A DNA stretch of 64,000 nt. It comes from Flammeovirga aprica JL-4. GTDB taxonomy: Bacteria; Bacteroidota; Bacteroidia; Cytophagales; Flammeovirgaceae. Where the stretch lies: positions 1 through 64,000 of the forward strand of contig NZ_JABANE010000018.1 in assembly GCF_012844305.1 (NCBI RefSeq), read 5' to 3'. Both the position numbers and the translations under genes were made by a program. Shown here in pieces: positions 53,601 through 61,892 of this stretch (the first letter of the stretch is position 1; every line of letters starts with the position of its first letter). The notes under the pieces were generated by a model that worked only from the letters and a program-made list of their open reading frames with translations, was not told the DNA's origin and made no database searches.

Positions 53601-54084
53601 CCGATTTTTCAAAGAACACCAAAGAGGTTATTTTTTCCTTCTAACCTATACAAAACCCTATGACGAGAGACGAAAACCAATCATGGAGCACTTTGTTTAT
53701 AGTAATAAGGTACACTGGCAACAGGTAAAAGTGAAGACGGACCGTCATTTCGAATTCCCTCAGGACCTTCCTTATTTTACTAAGGTGACTAGGCTGGAAG
53801 CTAAAAATTGTTACTTCAAAGATGGAACGACTGAGATGATGAAAGAAGTAAAAGATGTTGAATACCTTGATCTATCAAATAGTTCACTTAAATCTTTTGA
53901 GTTTGATCCAACACCTGTAAAGTCTTTAAAGCAAATTGATTTAAGTGAAAATTATCTTGAAGAATTTCCTAAAGATCTGATGAAAGTGACTACGCTGGAA
54001 AAGGTCAATTTAAAGAAAAATAGTTTCAGTGAAATTCCTGATGAGGTGAAAAAAGCTTTACCAAATTGTAAAATAATGATATAA
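50680..54084 (+). CDS. LRR protein with BRCT-like and HEAT-like regions, number 1
   Basis: The product is 1134 residues from the ATG at 50680; a GTG at 50620 would add a hydrophobic leader, which I consider less likely. Irregular leucine-rich repeats fill about 30-690. A BRCT-like region lies at about 779-850 (LVLMGKFDFPQKEII, then INEKTTHIALGKN). A HEAT-like helical part (about 885-955) and a conserved segment (RKWGEDFTLYAAFRF...) follow, then a second LRR block (about 1050-1130). The same order occurs in the protein at 56743, with shared landmarks NKDSQLVLMGK/NKDSNLFILGK, ENGGVP/KTGGIP, NDR and RKWG/KKWN. Cytoplasmic. It ends in a terminator at 54096. Confidence 0.75.
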   Translation: MSKQSLSLTQKYDLYRNRNKEKDGIEKITIIGRKDFSEEDMWEAIKEYPNLKEIKIEEFHSISIVPLISEFKKLESIRLDDIHTLNIDYSLFKSLDHFNELIFYNIKNYQYKNEDCISNLKSLEVMRCNFLPFSKSSAVWGNLEKLDICRCELEFTEMLPSVKNIKEIRLVNLKNYEHLRHLEILEHLKVLSLDTDETIPFPSLKKFKHLEKVKVLQLDRNSLDEIFQSKTLKTLEVSNSSLSEFPTDIGFHPTIESVKFNFTPFDNYDYLKAFPEITSLRFNVRDGIEEKKGALTNELLASLRAVKKLEFNASLIAQDSIIPSLIIPNNIEELTIHPDYRLKEINLIFEENAELTSFQFSGYKEGFKADFSPCYKLETVNILGSNITKETLESLPAQIKNLMLKRRGDSGEEFSIKQVTGLETLKVESSAKLIFDFKSNKSLREVNIEVGEVDCTFMKVNQLESFSMKVRNGNYSSTIDKAFFQSPRLKKVILDYTFGEFNGFTSQLVFDESEAIAPLEEIELNIDKGFKLEGAFEKLRSIRLKCHESVDTYPLFLTKVDVLKSISIENGKPYSEVTSQITEIPTLDNTLYTNLETYSICGKSLKVPSAFFQLPSIERLSFSATDLVEFEEITTTSTVRSLSSHSDKIIINGGFEHLEKVISCNFSKKIVDEESNQLNISGLGQLVYFPASSHSDLHHHKDKIVPFIEQVKALATNYKVKEELFNAGYIALKNSKCKGIISLEACISALFIKGTLLKASLIDSLAYHSQKGEASLNKDSQLVLMGKFDFPQKEIIEAFKKIGISAGAKINEKTTHIALGKNVKTKMKGFDLTKTFDYQIINATKAHEVVLGQQDQYLVEDEKNDGVLTESIQELLATGTDENLLLVISLIENGGVPASLQDDLVYRLKVSNNTSIKKNLKKVLLTALPDKYQVIINDRQSLSTIHKLTESKTSFLFHDLVRKWGEDFTLYAAFRFFKEHQRGYFFLLTYTKPYDERRKPIMEHFVYSNKVHWQQVKVKTDRHFEFPQDLPYFTKVTRLEAKNCYFKDGTTEMMKEVKDVEYLDLSNSSLKSFEFDPTPVKSLKQIDLSENYLEEFPKDLMKVTTLEKVNLKKNSFSEIPDEVKKALPNCKIMI

Positions 54085-54095
54085 ATATTTGAAAA

Positions 54096-54130
54096 AATAG
54101 AAGAACGTAATCAATTTATGTTCTTCTATT
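54096..54130 (+). terminator. Hairpin after the first LRR/BRCT-like gene
   Basis: A perfect 11-bp stem (aatagaagaac with gttcttctatt), then T-rich sequence. Some transcription may continue into the gene at 54175. Confidence 0.6.
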
Positions 54131-54174
54131 CTACTTTTACTTTTGAAATAACTATTGTATTCAAAATTTAAGAA

Positions 54175-55449
54175 ATGACTACAACATTAGAAGAAGTTTC
54201 GAAAACCAGTATTCAGCTTATCTTAAAAGAGCCTTTTTACGGTCACTTTTTTACAGGGCTTTTAAAAGAAGTAACGGGTAAAGTAGATACGGCCGCGGTG
54301 ACAATACAAAGCTACAATGCTTTTAAGTTGATGGTCAATGAAGAATTCTGGCGAAGTTTAACAGACAAAGAACACCGATATGGATTAATCAAACATGAGA
54401 TACTTCATATCGTTCTGAAGCATTTGCATAAGTATAAAGATTACGAACATAAATACCTTTATAATATTGCCGCCGATTTGGTGGTCAATCAATATATAGA
54501 AAAGCATCAATTACCAGAAGGAGGAATTACTTTGGAGCGTTTTTCTGATTTGGAGAAAGAACATAATTTTAAACTTCAGAAAGACCAAGATGTAGGGTAC
54601 TATTACCACATTCTCAAAAAATTACTAAGTAAGCAAACTTCTGGAAAGAATAATACAGAAGAAAGTAATGATAACACATCTTCAGATCCTAATTCTCAAT
54701 TGACAATCAATGATCTACTCGATGATAATAACAGCGAGCTAAAAAGACATCAATTGTGGAAAGCGATGGAAGAGTTGTCTGAAGGAGAAACCAAAATTCT
54801 TGATATCAATATCAATGAATTACTCAAGCAAACGGCACAGCGATTAATTAGTAAAGGGAAAACCAATTGGTGGGCAAGTTTGCCTGCAGGTCTTTCAGAA
54901 TATTTAAAAGAACTCTTTAAATCGTTTGAACCTTCTGTAGACTGGCGACGTATTTTAAGGCTTTTTACTTCTTCAAGCTCTAAGACTTTTCTTAAAAATA
55001 CACTGAAAAGACCTTCAAAACGCTACGGTACAACTCCTGGCATCAAAATAAAAAGAAAAAATAAACTATTGGTAGCAATTGATACTTCAGGGAGTGTTTC
55101 GAATGAGGAATTAAATATTTTCTTCGGTGAAATATACCATATCTGGAAACAGGGAGCTGAAATTCATGTGGTAGAATGTGATGTGAGAATCCACAAAAAA
55201 TACCGCTACAATGGAATTCCTCCTGAAATTATCCACGGAAGAGGCGGTACAGCTTTTGAAGCTCCTATTGAATACGCAAACACAGAACTTCAACCCGATT
55301 GTATTGTCTACTTCACAGACGGTTATGCTTCTCCCCCTTCGGTTCAATCAAGATTTCCTTTGCTCTGGATGATAACACAAAGTGGCATTAGTGAAAATGA
55401 TAATATTTGGAAGGAATTGAAGGGTCGAAAAGTGAGGATGAAAAACTAA
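54175..55449 (+). CDS. Putative metallopeptidase with VWA-like domain (DUF2201)
   Basis: A 424-residue protein of the DUF2201 type. The N-terminal domain has a zinc-peptidase motif, HEILH (His74, Glu75, His78) in YGLIKHEILHIVLKH, then the segment AADLVVNQYIE. A polar linker (about 155-185) leads to a VWA-like domain (about 295-420) with a MIDAS-type set: DTSGS from Asp303, Thr359 in GRGGTAF, and Asp382 in FTDGYA. Such proteins pair with MoxR AAA+ ATPases, which are encoded 172 bases downstream here. It may be a metal-dependent chaperone partner or peptidase. Confidence 0.85.
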   Translation: MTTTLEEVSKTSIQLILKEPFYGHFFTGLLKEVTGKVDTAAVTIQSYNAFKLMVNEEFWRSLTDKEHRYGLIKHEILHIVLKHLHKYKDYEHKYLYNIAADLVVNQYIEKHQLPEGGITLERFSDLEKEHNFKLQKDQDVGYYYHILKKLLSKQTSGKNNTEESNDNTSSDPNSQLTINDLLDDNNSELKRHQLWKAMEELSEGETKILDININELLKQTAQRLISKGKTNWWASLPAGLSEYLKELFKSFEPSVDWRRILRLFTSSSSKTFLKNTLKRPSKRYGTTPGIKIKRKNKLLVAIDTSGSVSNEELNIFFGEIYHIWKQGAEIHVVECDVRIHKKYRYNGIPPEIIHGRGGTAFEAPIEYANTELQPDCIVYFTDGYASPPSVQSRFPLLWMITQSGISENDNIWKELKGRKVRMKN

Positions 55450-55457
55450 GGAATTTA

Positions 55458-55580
55458 GAATGAAGAATTAAGGATGAAGAATGCAGGTGGTCCGTGATGT
55501 GGGTCTTGAAGGTTTATTATGGAACATATAAATGTATTGTAAAGACCTTCTACAAAAATGCAATTCTTCACTCTTCATTC
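55458..55580. repeat. Inverted-repeat (MITE-like) element before the MoxR gene
   Basis: Imperfect arms (about 55458-55484 and 55559-55580) built on the word gaatgaagaat. An inner pair, ggtctt and aagacc, and a central ggtggtccg are also present. A related element with the same words lies at 59266-59408. No coding potential. Confidence 0.55.
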
Positions 55581-55621
55581 ACTATTATTCGATTTAAAAC
55601 ACAAAAAAATAAATATACAAA

Positions 55622-56737
55622 ATGAGCACACAATCAAACCACAATTACACTTTTTACGGTACGCAAACGAAAGCACAAGAAGTTTATTCATTTGTCAATC
55701 ACTTATTAGAATCCAATAAAGTTGCAGAAGAGAAAGGGAAAAAGCAGACGCCTATTTGCATCTGGGGACGTCATGGTATTGGTAAAACTGAAATTGTAGA
55801 ACAGATTGCGAAAGAAAACGGTTATCAATGGTCTTATATTGCCCCTGCACAGTTTGAAGAAATGGGTGACTTGGTTGGGATGCCGACTGTTGAAGATGGA
55901 GTAACTACTTTTAAATCTCCGGAATGGGTGCCGACAGAAGAAGGTCCTGGTATTTTACTGATTGATGATGTCAATAGAGCAGATGACAGAATTTTGAGAG
56001 GTATTATGCAATTGCTTCAAAATTATGAACTGGTCAGCTGGAAACTTCCTAAAGGATGGCAAATTGTATTGACAGCGAACCCAGATGGCGGTGACTATTC
56101 GGTTACGCCAATGGATGATGCAATGCTGACTCGTATGATGCACGTTACACTGAAATTTGATTATAAAGACTGGGCATTATGGGCGGAGAAAAATGGAGTG
56201 GACGAACGTGGTATTAACTTTGTCCTCACCTACCCTGAAATTGTAAGCGGTGATCGTACTACTCCTAGAACCTTAGTACAGTTTTTTGATTCCATTGCTT
56301 CCATAAAAGACCTTACAGAAAACTTGGGACTTGTGCAGATGCTCGCTGATTCTTGTCTGGATGAAACTGCCGGCAATTCATTTATTGCGTTTGTGAATCA
56401 AAACCTAGAGAAACTGATTTCTTCAGAGGATATTTTGAATGCTAAAAAATTCAAGGAAGGTGTAGAAACAAAGATTGCAGATGTGGTACTCAAGGAAACT
56501 TTAAGAGTGGATATCATTGCCACAATTTGTACTCGTATGGTCAACTATTTGGAGATTAACACTAAAAAACTCACAAATGCACAATTGGATAGCTTAAAGC
56601 AATTTATCAAACTAGAATTCTTACCGAATGATATCCGATTAACGATGCTTCAAGACTTAATGACGTCAAAAAATGGGTCTGTGAAAATGGTTATGGCTGA
56701 TGTGGAAATTGGTAAAATGTTACTTCAAAAAATGTAA
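55622..56737 (+). CDS. MoxR-type AAA+ ATPase
   Basis: A 371-residue ATPase. Walker A is GRHGIGKT (49-56), Walker B is ILLIDDVNRA (111-120) and the sensor-1 strand is IVLTANPDGG, followed by DDAMLTRMMH with the arginine finger region. It belongs to the MoxR class, whose members work with VWA-domain partners to remodel proteins; the VWA-like partner is the gene at 54175. The second LRR/BRCT-like gene starts 5 bases after its stop, so these two are cotranscribed. Confidence 0.9.
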   Translation: MSTQSNHNYTFYGTQTKAQEVYSFVNHLLESNKVAEEKGKKQTPICIWGRHGIGKTEIVEQIAKENGYQWSYIAPAQFEEMGDLVGMPTVEDGVTTFKSPEWVPTEEGPGILLIDDVNRADDRILRGIMQLLQNYELVSWKLPKGWQIVLTANPDGGDYSVTPMDDAMLTRMMHVTLKFDYKDWALWAEKNGVDERGINFVLTYPEIVSGDRTTPRTLVQFFDSIASIKDLTENLGLVQMLADSCLDETAGNSFIAFVNQNLEKLISSEDILNAKKFKEGVETKIADVVLKETLRVDIIATICTRMVNYLEINTKKLTNAQLDSLKQFIKLEFLPNDIRLTMLQDLMTSKNGSVKMVMADVEIGKMLLQKM

Positions 56738-56742
56738 GAATT

Positions 56743-59259
56743 ATGTCATCGTATATTTATAATTTCAATCTGAAAACAGATTTATCGGAAATTGAGCCTT
56801 TAAAGGTTAGGTCTATTCATCTTCAATGTACTCAAGACGAATTTTATGAGACGTTTGAGTATGCGTTGCAATTTAAAGAATTGAACGATCTCAATATTTA
56901 CATTCAAAATCGTGAGGAAAAATCGGACAACTTCAATTTAATTCTTCCAGAAACTATTTCTAATTTCTGCACACTGAATAAATTTTCATTGTATGCCGAC
57001 AATAAAATAAATGTCACTTTACCTAAGATTTTATTTGAGTTAGAGTCTATAAGCGACATTAGTGTAGATAGAGTAAATGTAACGCTCCCAAATTCACTTG
57101 ATAAAATAACTTCAATAGGCTATCTGTCTCTAAGTGAAGTGGTCAATCTCCCTTCTTTTTTCGAATATTTCCCTAACCTCACCTCACTTGTACTTGGATC
57201 ATCCTACACATCTAACATAAATTTACCGAGTTCGATAGGAAACTGTACGAAATTGATAAACTTAGATCTATCTTATTTTAATAATAAGACATTGCCTTTT
57301 GATATCAGTAAACTAGCTTCCCTTCAGAGACTACATATAAACTATTTTACAAACCTGACAGCACTTCCAGAATCTATTTTCAACCTTAGTAATATTAATA
57401 CATTCTTTTTAAAAAATACTGCTGTATCAGAACTTCCTGAAGGAATTGGGAAAGGGTTGACTTTTAATTCTATTTATCTTAAATCTAACCCGATAAAAGA
57501 ACTTCCTGCTTCTTTTTATACGATGTCTTGTAATTCTATTCACCTTGAAAACAATCAGTTTGAAGCGCTAGACTTCAGGTTATTCAACATCAGTAATCTA
57601 CGATACTTAAACATAGAAGAAAAGGTAACAGAGATTAATAATGTTGATCCAAAGTGGGTTAAAGAAAATCAAAATTTAGAAATTAGTTTTGAAGGAACAG
57701 CTTTTGATGTAATTCCTCCTGCCCTTCAGCTTTTACCTGTTATTAAATCTCTGAATATTAAGAACAGTAAAAAACTAGACTGCACAGGAATCAGTAAAAT
57801 CAAAAAAATAGAAACTCTACACCTCTCTAATATCAAAGAGGAAAGCAAAGCTGAGATTATGAGTATCAAAAACTGTAAGCGTTTTGTTGGTTTTAGAGGA
57901 ACCAGAACAGTTCATTCAGATGCTTCTAAGTTTTATGCTATTCTCTTTGGTTCCAATGTCACATTAACCCTCAAAGAGAAAATAATCAAAGTAATTCAGA
58001 AAAAAGAAGCTTTAGATCATTTCAGCATTTATGAATTATTGTGCAGTATTACAGTATCCAATAAAGAATGGCAATTGAAGGTGGAAAAAGTGCTTCAAAA
58101 AAGAATTTCGGAGCAATTGGAAGTGCCTTTAAATAAAGATTCAAACCTATTTATTCTAGGTAAAATATCAACTACGAAAACAGAATTTAAAGAGAAATAT
58201 GCTCCTTATTTCAACATCAGCAATCGCCTAAATGATAAGGTGACGCATTTTGTGTTGGGAAGAATGCCGAAAGAAGTATTGAAGCTAGAGGAAGAACAAA
58301 TTGATAAAAAGTTTATTTCTGAATCTGACCTTACGGATTATGTCAATAACATCAATCCAGGTTATATTATTGAAGAGGCAAGCAATGATTCTCAAATCAG
58401 TGACAATATTAAAAATTTACTCCTCTCAGAAGATGAATCAAGCCAATTGCTTGCTTTAGAAATGCTCAAAACAGGTGGTATTCCGAAGGACATTATCAAT
58501 GAACTTTTCTTTATTCAGAAAACAACCAACAATAGTACAATTCGAAAAGCAACTGCAAATGTATTGAAAGCCAATGCTCCTAATGAAATGCTTGTGGCGG
58601 TCAATGATAGATCAGGTTTAAGAAATCCAGAGAAGTTTGAAGAATATGAACTTTATGCCAAATTCAAAAAGCTTAGTAAAAAATGGAATACAGAAGTAGC
58701 ATGTCAATTGGCTTATCACATTTATCAAAAGCATAAAATAGGTCTTCGTTATATCGTTGTTTTCGGAAAGAAAACTACCCTATGGGAAAAAGTAATACCT
58801 TTCTTTTTAAAAGACGGTGTATTGGACTGGACAAGTGCATTAGGATATGAGAAAAGAACAGATGTTCCTAATTATCATGAGAGTTTTTTCAATGCTCATC
58901 GACCTCTTCCTAATGAAATTCTGAAGAATCATAAAGTGACAGAGCTAATTTTACACAACTCTAGACAGGAAAAAATTGAAGACACAATTTCTGAATACGT
59001 AGACCTTGAAATATTAGATATTTCATATAATGACCTGAATTCACTACCCTACTCGATCAGTGAACTTTCGAAATTAAAAGTACTTGATTTAAAGTATAAT
59101 TTTAGCATTAAAGTACTTCCCAAAGGAGTATATGATATTCCTTCTTTAGAGCAACTTCATATCTCTGAACATGTGGAATTTAATGAAGAGATCTTCAAGA
59201 AAAAACTTCCAAACTGTCAGGTAATTAAATATGAATCAAAAGTAAAAATAGAATATTAA
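56743..59259 (+). CDS. LRR protein with BRCT-like and HEAT-like regions, number 2
   Basis: An 838-residue protein. An N-terminal LRR block (about 60-390) has units such as LPSSIGNCTKLINLDLSYF. A helical stretch leads to a BRCT-like region (about 466-535: LFILGKISTTKTEF, then LNDKVTHFVLGRM). HEAT-like helices (about 560-625), a conserved segment (SKKWNTEVACQLAYHIYQ) and a C-terminal LRR block (about 745-830) follow. It is a shorter relative of the protein at 50680, sharing the full domain order. It may be a substrate adaptor or recognition subunit of the MoxR complex. Confidence 0.75.
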   Translation: MSSYIYNFNLKTDLSEIEPLKVRSIHLQCTQDEFYETFEYALQFKELNDLNIYIQNREEKSDNFNLILPETISNFCTLNKFSLYADNKINVTLPKILFELESISDISVDRVNVTLPNSLDKITSIGYLSLSEVVNLPSFFEYFPNLTSLVLGSSYTSNINLPSSIGNCTKLINLDLSYFNNKTLPFDISKLASLQRLHINYFTNLTALPESIFNLSNINTFFLKNTAVSELPEGIGKGLTFNSIYLKSNPIKELPASFYTMSCNSIHLENNQFEALDFRLFNISNLRYLNIEEKVTEINNVDPKWVKENQNLEISFEGTAFDVIPPALQLLPVIKSLNIKNSKKLDCTGISKIKKIETLHLSNIKEESKAEIMSIKNCKRFVGFRGTRTVHSDASKFYAILFGSNVTLTLKEKIIKVIQKKEALDHFSIYELLCSITVSNKEWQLKVEKVLQKRISEQLEVPLNKDSNLFILGKISTTKTEFKEKYAPYFNISNRLNDKVTHFVLGRMPKEVLKLEEEQIDKKFISESDLTDYVNNINPGYIIEEASNDSQISDNIKNLLLSEDESSQLLALEMLKTGGIPKDIINELFFIQKTTNNSTIRKATANVLKANAPNEMLVAVNDRSGLRNPEKFEEYELYAKFKKLSKKWNTEVACQLAYHIYQKHKIGLRYIVVFGKKTTLWEKVIPFFLKDGVLDWTSALGYEKRTDVPNYHESFFNAHRPLPNEILKNHKVTELILHNSRQEKIEDTISEYVDLEILDISYNDLNSLPYSISELSKLKVLDLKYNFSIKVLPKGVYDIPSLEQLHISEHVEFNEEIFKKKLPNCQVIKYESKVKIEY

Positions 59260-59265
59260 TGATTT

Positions 59266-59408
59266 AAGAATGAAGAATGATGAATGAAGAGAAAATGGTT
59301 TTTGGGGTGGTCCGCAAAGTGCTTTTTTCGTGTTTTGATGAATGCTGTATTTCAAGGTCACCAGATCACAACAAGAACCATTTTTTCATCATTCTTAATT
59401 CTTCATTT
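59266..59408. repeat. Inverted-repeat (MITE-like) element after the second LRR/BRCT-like gene
   Basis: Imperfect ~33-bp inverted arms (59266-59301 and 59376-59408) made of aagaatgaagaatgatgaa-like words, with ggtggtccg inside. It resembles the element at 55458-55580. The pair brackets the MoxR and second LRR/BRCT-like genes. Confidence 0.6.
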
Positions 59409-59422
59409 TAAAAAGTAGAATA

Positions 59423-59794
59423 CTACGCCTGTGCACTATTAAACTGCTTCTTTTCAGCAGACTTCTTTTTCCCTCTCATAAATAGATATAGGTTGAAAAA
59501 CAGAACTACACCTAAATAAATAGAGAAGCTACCTAATTTGTACGAAAGGGTTTCTATCATGTCCTGATAGGTGTCATTATAGAGGTACATTTCTAGAATT
59601 ACTAAAGCAAAACCAATATTGAGAAGGTAAAAGCCGGTTTCAAATAACTTGTTGGTCGCCATAGCGATTTCCTCTCTCCCATTAAAAATATCCATCATAT
59701 AGACTTTACTGTTGGAAAAAAGTGTTTTTGAAACATAAAATGTCAGACATAAAACGACTGGCAAATAGATTGAATAAGCGATGATTAATTTCAT
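59423..59794 (-). CDS. Small integral membrane protein, paralogue of the next one
   Basis: The product is 123 residues from the ATG at 59794, which overlaps the previous stop codon as ATGA; longer readings of the frame run into that gene. It has three membrane helices and a basic C-terminus (FMRGKKKSAEKK). The middle segment TNKLFETGFYLLNIGFA matches VNRILLIGYYLLNLGYS of the protein at 59791, so the two are paralogues and may form a heteromer. Family unknown to me. Confidence 0.75.
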   Translation of the reverse strand: MKLIIAYSIYLPVVLCLTFYVSKTLFSNSKVYMMDIFNGREEIAMATNKLFETGFYLLNIGFALVILEMYLYNDTYQDMIETLSYKLGSFSIYLGVVLFFNLYLFMRGKKKSAEKKQFNSAQA

Positions 59795-60135
59795 AAGAGT
59801 TTTGATATAAATTTGTTGATGAGAAAAATATTTAAATAATGTAATACACCTATTATTAGGAGTATAAAACCTACTTTGGAAGAGACAACTGCTATCATTT
59901 GAATAGGAGTTTCGATCTTCTCCCAAGAGATCAATGTGATAGCTGAATACCCTAGATTGAGTAAATAATAGCCAATTAGAAGTATTCGATTGACTTGCAT
60001 GGAGAGCGCTATATTTTCTTGTAATAGATTTCTGACAAAGATATTTCCGTTATCATAACAGCGTTTTCCTACTTTGAATATGACTATCCCGACAAATAAC
60101 AAGTAGAGACCATAGCCTAAAATATTATAGTTCAT
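59791..60135 (-). CDS. Small integral membrane protein controlled by the GbsR-type regulator
   Basis: A 114-residue protein with three membrane helices (about 4-20, 47-69 and 79-105). It is second in a minus-strand operon after the GbsR-type gene, with which it is separated by 54 bases containing a copy of the 22-bp palindrome (60153-60174), 17 bases before its ATG. Its stop overlaps the start of the paralogous gene (ATGA). Function unknown. Confidence 0.75.
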   Translation of the reverse strand: MNYNILGYGLYLLFVGIVIFKVGKRCYDNGNIFVRNLLQENIALSMQVNRILLIGYYLLNLGYSAITLISWEKIETPIQMIAVVSSKVGFILLIIGVLHYLNIFLINKFISKLL

Positions 60136-60152
60136 AGTAGTTATATTATTGA

Positions 60153-60174
60153 AGTTTCAGATATTATTGAAACT
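60153..60174 (-). promoter_or_regulatory. Operator O1 (GbsR-type palindrome)
   Basis: AGTTTCA-GATATTAT-TGAAACT, a 22-bp palindrome just ahead of the ATG at 60135. It is one of four related sites. Confidence 0.7.
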
Positions 60175-60189
60175 ATTTTTCAAAATTTT

Positions 60190-60693
60190 TTATTTCAATA
60201 ATTTCAAAATCAATTTACTCAACCAATTCTTTTGATATTGTGCCACTTTCTCCACCATATTATCCGCCTTATTGACAAAATCATAAAGTTTTGTTGTTTG
60301 TTGCATAAACAACTGCTCTTGACTAGAGTCATTTGCATCAAATTCTGAAACTTCTTTCAGCATTCTAATAGCAGGCTTTAACTCTCTCCTACTACGCTCT
60401 TTAGCGATAGTTACCGCCAATCTATCTGGGTCTTTCTCTGCCGTGAAAAATTCCTTTCTTTCTCCTGATTTTGTTTCTTTAAAAACAATACCCCAATCAA
60501 TCAATGCTCTTATATTCATAGAAGCATTTCCTCTTGAAATCTGAAGTTCGCTCATAATCTCTTCAATAGACAATGCTTCTGAATAGATCATCAATAAAGC
60601 GTGGATTTGTGCCATCGTTTTATTAATACCCCATTGAGAACCTAATGCTCCCCATGTTTGAATGTACTTATTTTTTGCTTCTTCAAATTTCAT
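60190..60693 (-). CDS. GbsR/MarR-family transcriptional regulator
   Basis: A 167-residue regulator with a winged helix-turn-helix: QIHALLMIYSEALSIEEIM, then ELQISRGNASMNIRALIDWG (recognition helix) and a wing (KETKSGERKEFF). The C-terminal part is a long dimerising helix region. It belongs to the GbsR group that controls membrane or osmolyte genes. Palindromes O1 and O2 flank the gene, indicating self-control, and O3/O4 lie before the DUF4153 gene at 62301. It starts at the ATG at 60693; a CAAATATA (minus TATATTTG) at 60698-60705 would give a nearly leaderless mRNA. Confidence 0.88.
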   Translation of the reverse strand: MKFEEAKNKYIQTWGALGSQWGINKTMAQIHALLMIYSEALSIEEIMSELQISRGNASMNIRALIDWGIVFKETKSGERKEFFTAEKDPDRLAVTIAKERSRRELKPAIRMLKEVSEFDANDSSQEQLFMQQTTKLYDFVNKADNMVEKVAQYQKNWLSKLILKLLK

Positions 60694-60720
60694 AATCCAA
60701 ATATATGTAAAATATTTTAA

Positions 60721-60742
60721 AGTTTCAGAAATAATTGAAAGT
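60721..60742 (-). promoter_or_regulatory. Operator O2 upstream of the GbsR-type gene
   Basis: AGTTTCA-GAAATAAT-TGAAAGT. It lies 15 bases from the putative -7 element TATATTTG (60705-60698, minus), so it would cover the -33 region. Confidence 0.72.
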
Positions 60743-60875
60743 TTATTTACAAAAATAGAATTATTGTTTTGTTAATGATTTACGCTTAAATTGAAAACAA
60801 AATAATAAAGCAAGCGCAAACCGCTTCTTTTCTAATCAAAATGCAAACTTTTCAATCAACTTCAGCTGGTATATT

Positions 60876-61559
60876 ATGTTACGATTTTTTCCGCTCCTAC
60901 TCTTCCTTCTTCATTTTTATTCATGTGATAAAAAGAAAGATCAAGATGATCAGGCACTAAATGAAAAGGCTATTCCAGAACTTCAAGATAATAAAAGAGA
61001 CAGCCTGCAAAGACAAAAAGCGATTTTAGAAGAAGAGAAACGTCAGAGAGCAATAGCTGAAAAAGACTCTATTGAGAAGGTAAATAAAAAGTACTTGTCA
61101 GAGTTAGTTGGAACTTACGAGTATTCTTATCCTGTTCCTGAAGGGTCGCTCAATGAAAATCAATACATAGTAATTGAAAAAAATGAAGACGATTTTGATT
61201 GCTTATTTTACGGTACTTCAGATGAGTTTGATATGAGTAGAGAAGGTTATTATCCTGGTTATTATGTCACTCCTATACAGAAATTAAGGGTAAATAAGGA
61301 AGAAATTTACTTCACGTTAAATATTTCCTCTAAAGAAATATTTACAGAACCAATTAACCGTCAACTTAAAAGTCGTCATGAAGTGGCTAATATGGGCTAC
61401 GAAAATTGGGAAGTGTATCTAAAAACAGAACCTCAAAAATACAAAGGGATCATATTACCTGACAAAGTGATTCTCCTTGAAAATGTAACTAATGGTACCA
61501 AAAAAAGATACACTCTGATGACAAATCAGAAAAGTACTGAAACAATAATAAATCAATAG
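60876..61559 (+). CDS. Lipoprotein of unknown function
   Basis: A 227-residue lipoprotein (lipobox FYSC, Cys17). Residues 20-70 are a charged helical stretch, probably a coiled coil (LQRQKAILEEEKRQRAIAEK), and the C-terminal 150 residues are a beta-rich domain starting at ELVGTYEYSYPVPEGS. I recognise no family. It is followed after 3 bases by the zinc-ribbon gene, so they form an operon. Confidence 0.75.
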   Translation: MLRFFPLLLFLLHFYSCDKKKDQDDQALNEKAIPELQDNKRDSLQRQKAILEEEKRQRAIAEKDSIEKVNKKYLSELVGTYEYSYPVPEGSLNENQYIVIEKNEDDFDCLFYGTSDEFDMSREGYYPGYYVTPIQKLRVNKEEIYFTLNISSKEIFTEPINRQLKSRHEVANMGYENWEVYLKTEPQKYKGIILPDKVILLENVTNGTKKRYTLMTNQKSTETIINQ

Positions 61560-61562
61560 AAT

Positions 61563-61892
61563 ATGAAATTTATTATCCTCCTTTTTATTTTATATATTCC
61601 TGACACTAGAGAAGCCTATTTACAAGGAGTACAATGTCCTATTTGCCAAACAAGAAATGTAAGAATTGTTGACAATGACTCCCTTTATTATGCACATTAT
61701 AATCGCATCTCAAATTATACAACCTATTTAGCAAGATGTAATGAATGCTTATTTATTGCCACAGAAGATGATTTCGAAAAAGAATATACTTTTGAAGAAC
61801 AAAACTATATTCTCAACATCACTAGTAATTATGACTCAGTACCTTTAGACCATAACCCTTCCCTGTATTTTATCATCGCTTCCATTAAGTAA
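61563..61892 (+). CDS. Zinc-ribbon-like protein, apparently cut short by an in-frame stop
   Basis: A 109-residue product starting at the ATG at 61563 with a hydrophobic N-terminus, then a CPIC...CNEC pair (Cys27, Cys30 and two cysteines near 65) that looks like a zinc ribbon. The TAA at 61890-61892 is followed in the same frame by 69 more sense codons of coding quality to the TAA at 62100. Either a recent nonsense mutation shortened the gene, or readthrough occurs. Distantly reminiscent of DUF2225-type proteins; the family is uncertain. Confidence 0.65.
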   Translation: MKFIILLFILYIPDTREAYLQGVQCPICQTRNVRIVDNDSLYYAHYNRISNYTTYLARCNECLFIATEDDFEKEYTFEEQNYILNITSNYDSVPLDHNPSLYFIIASIK

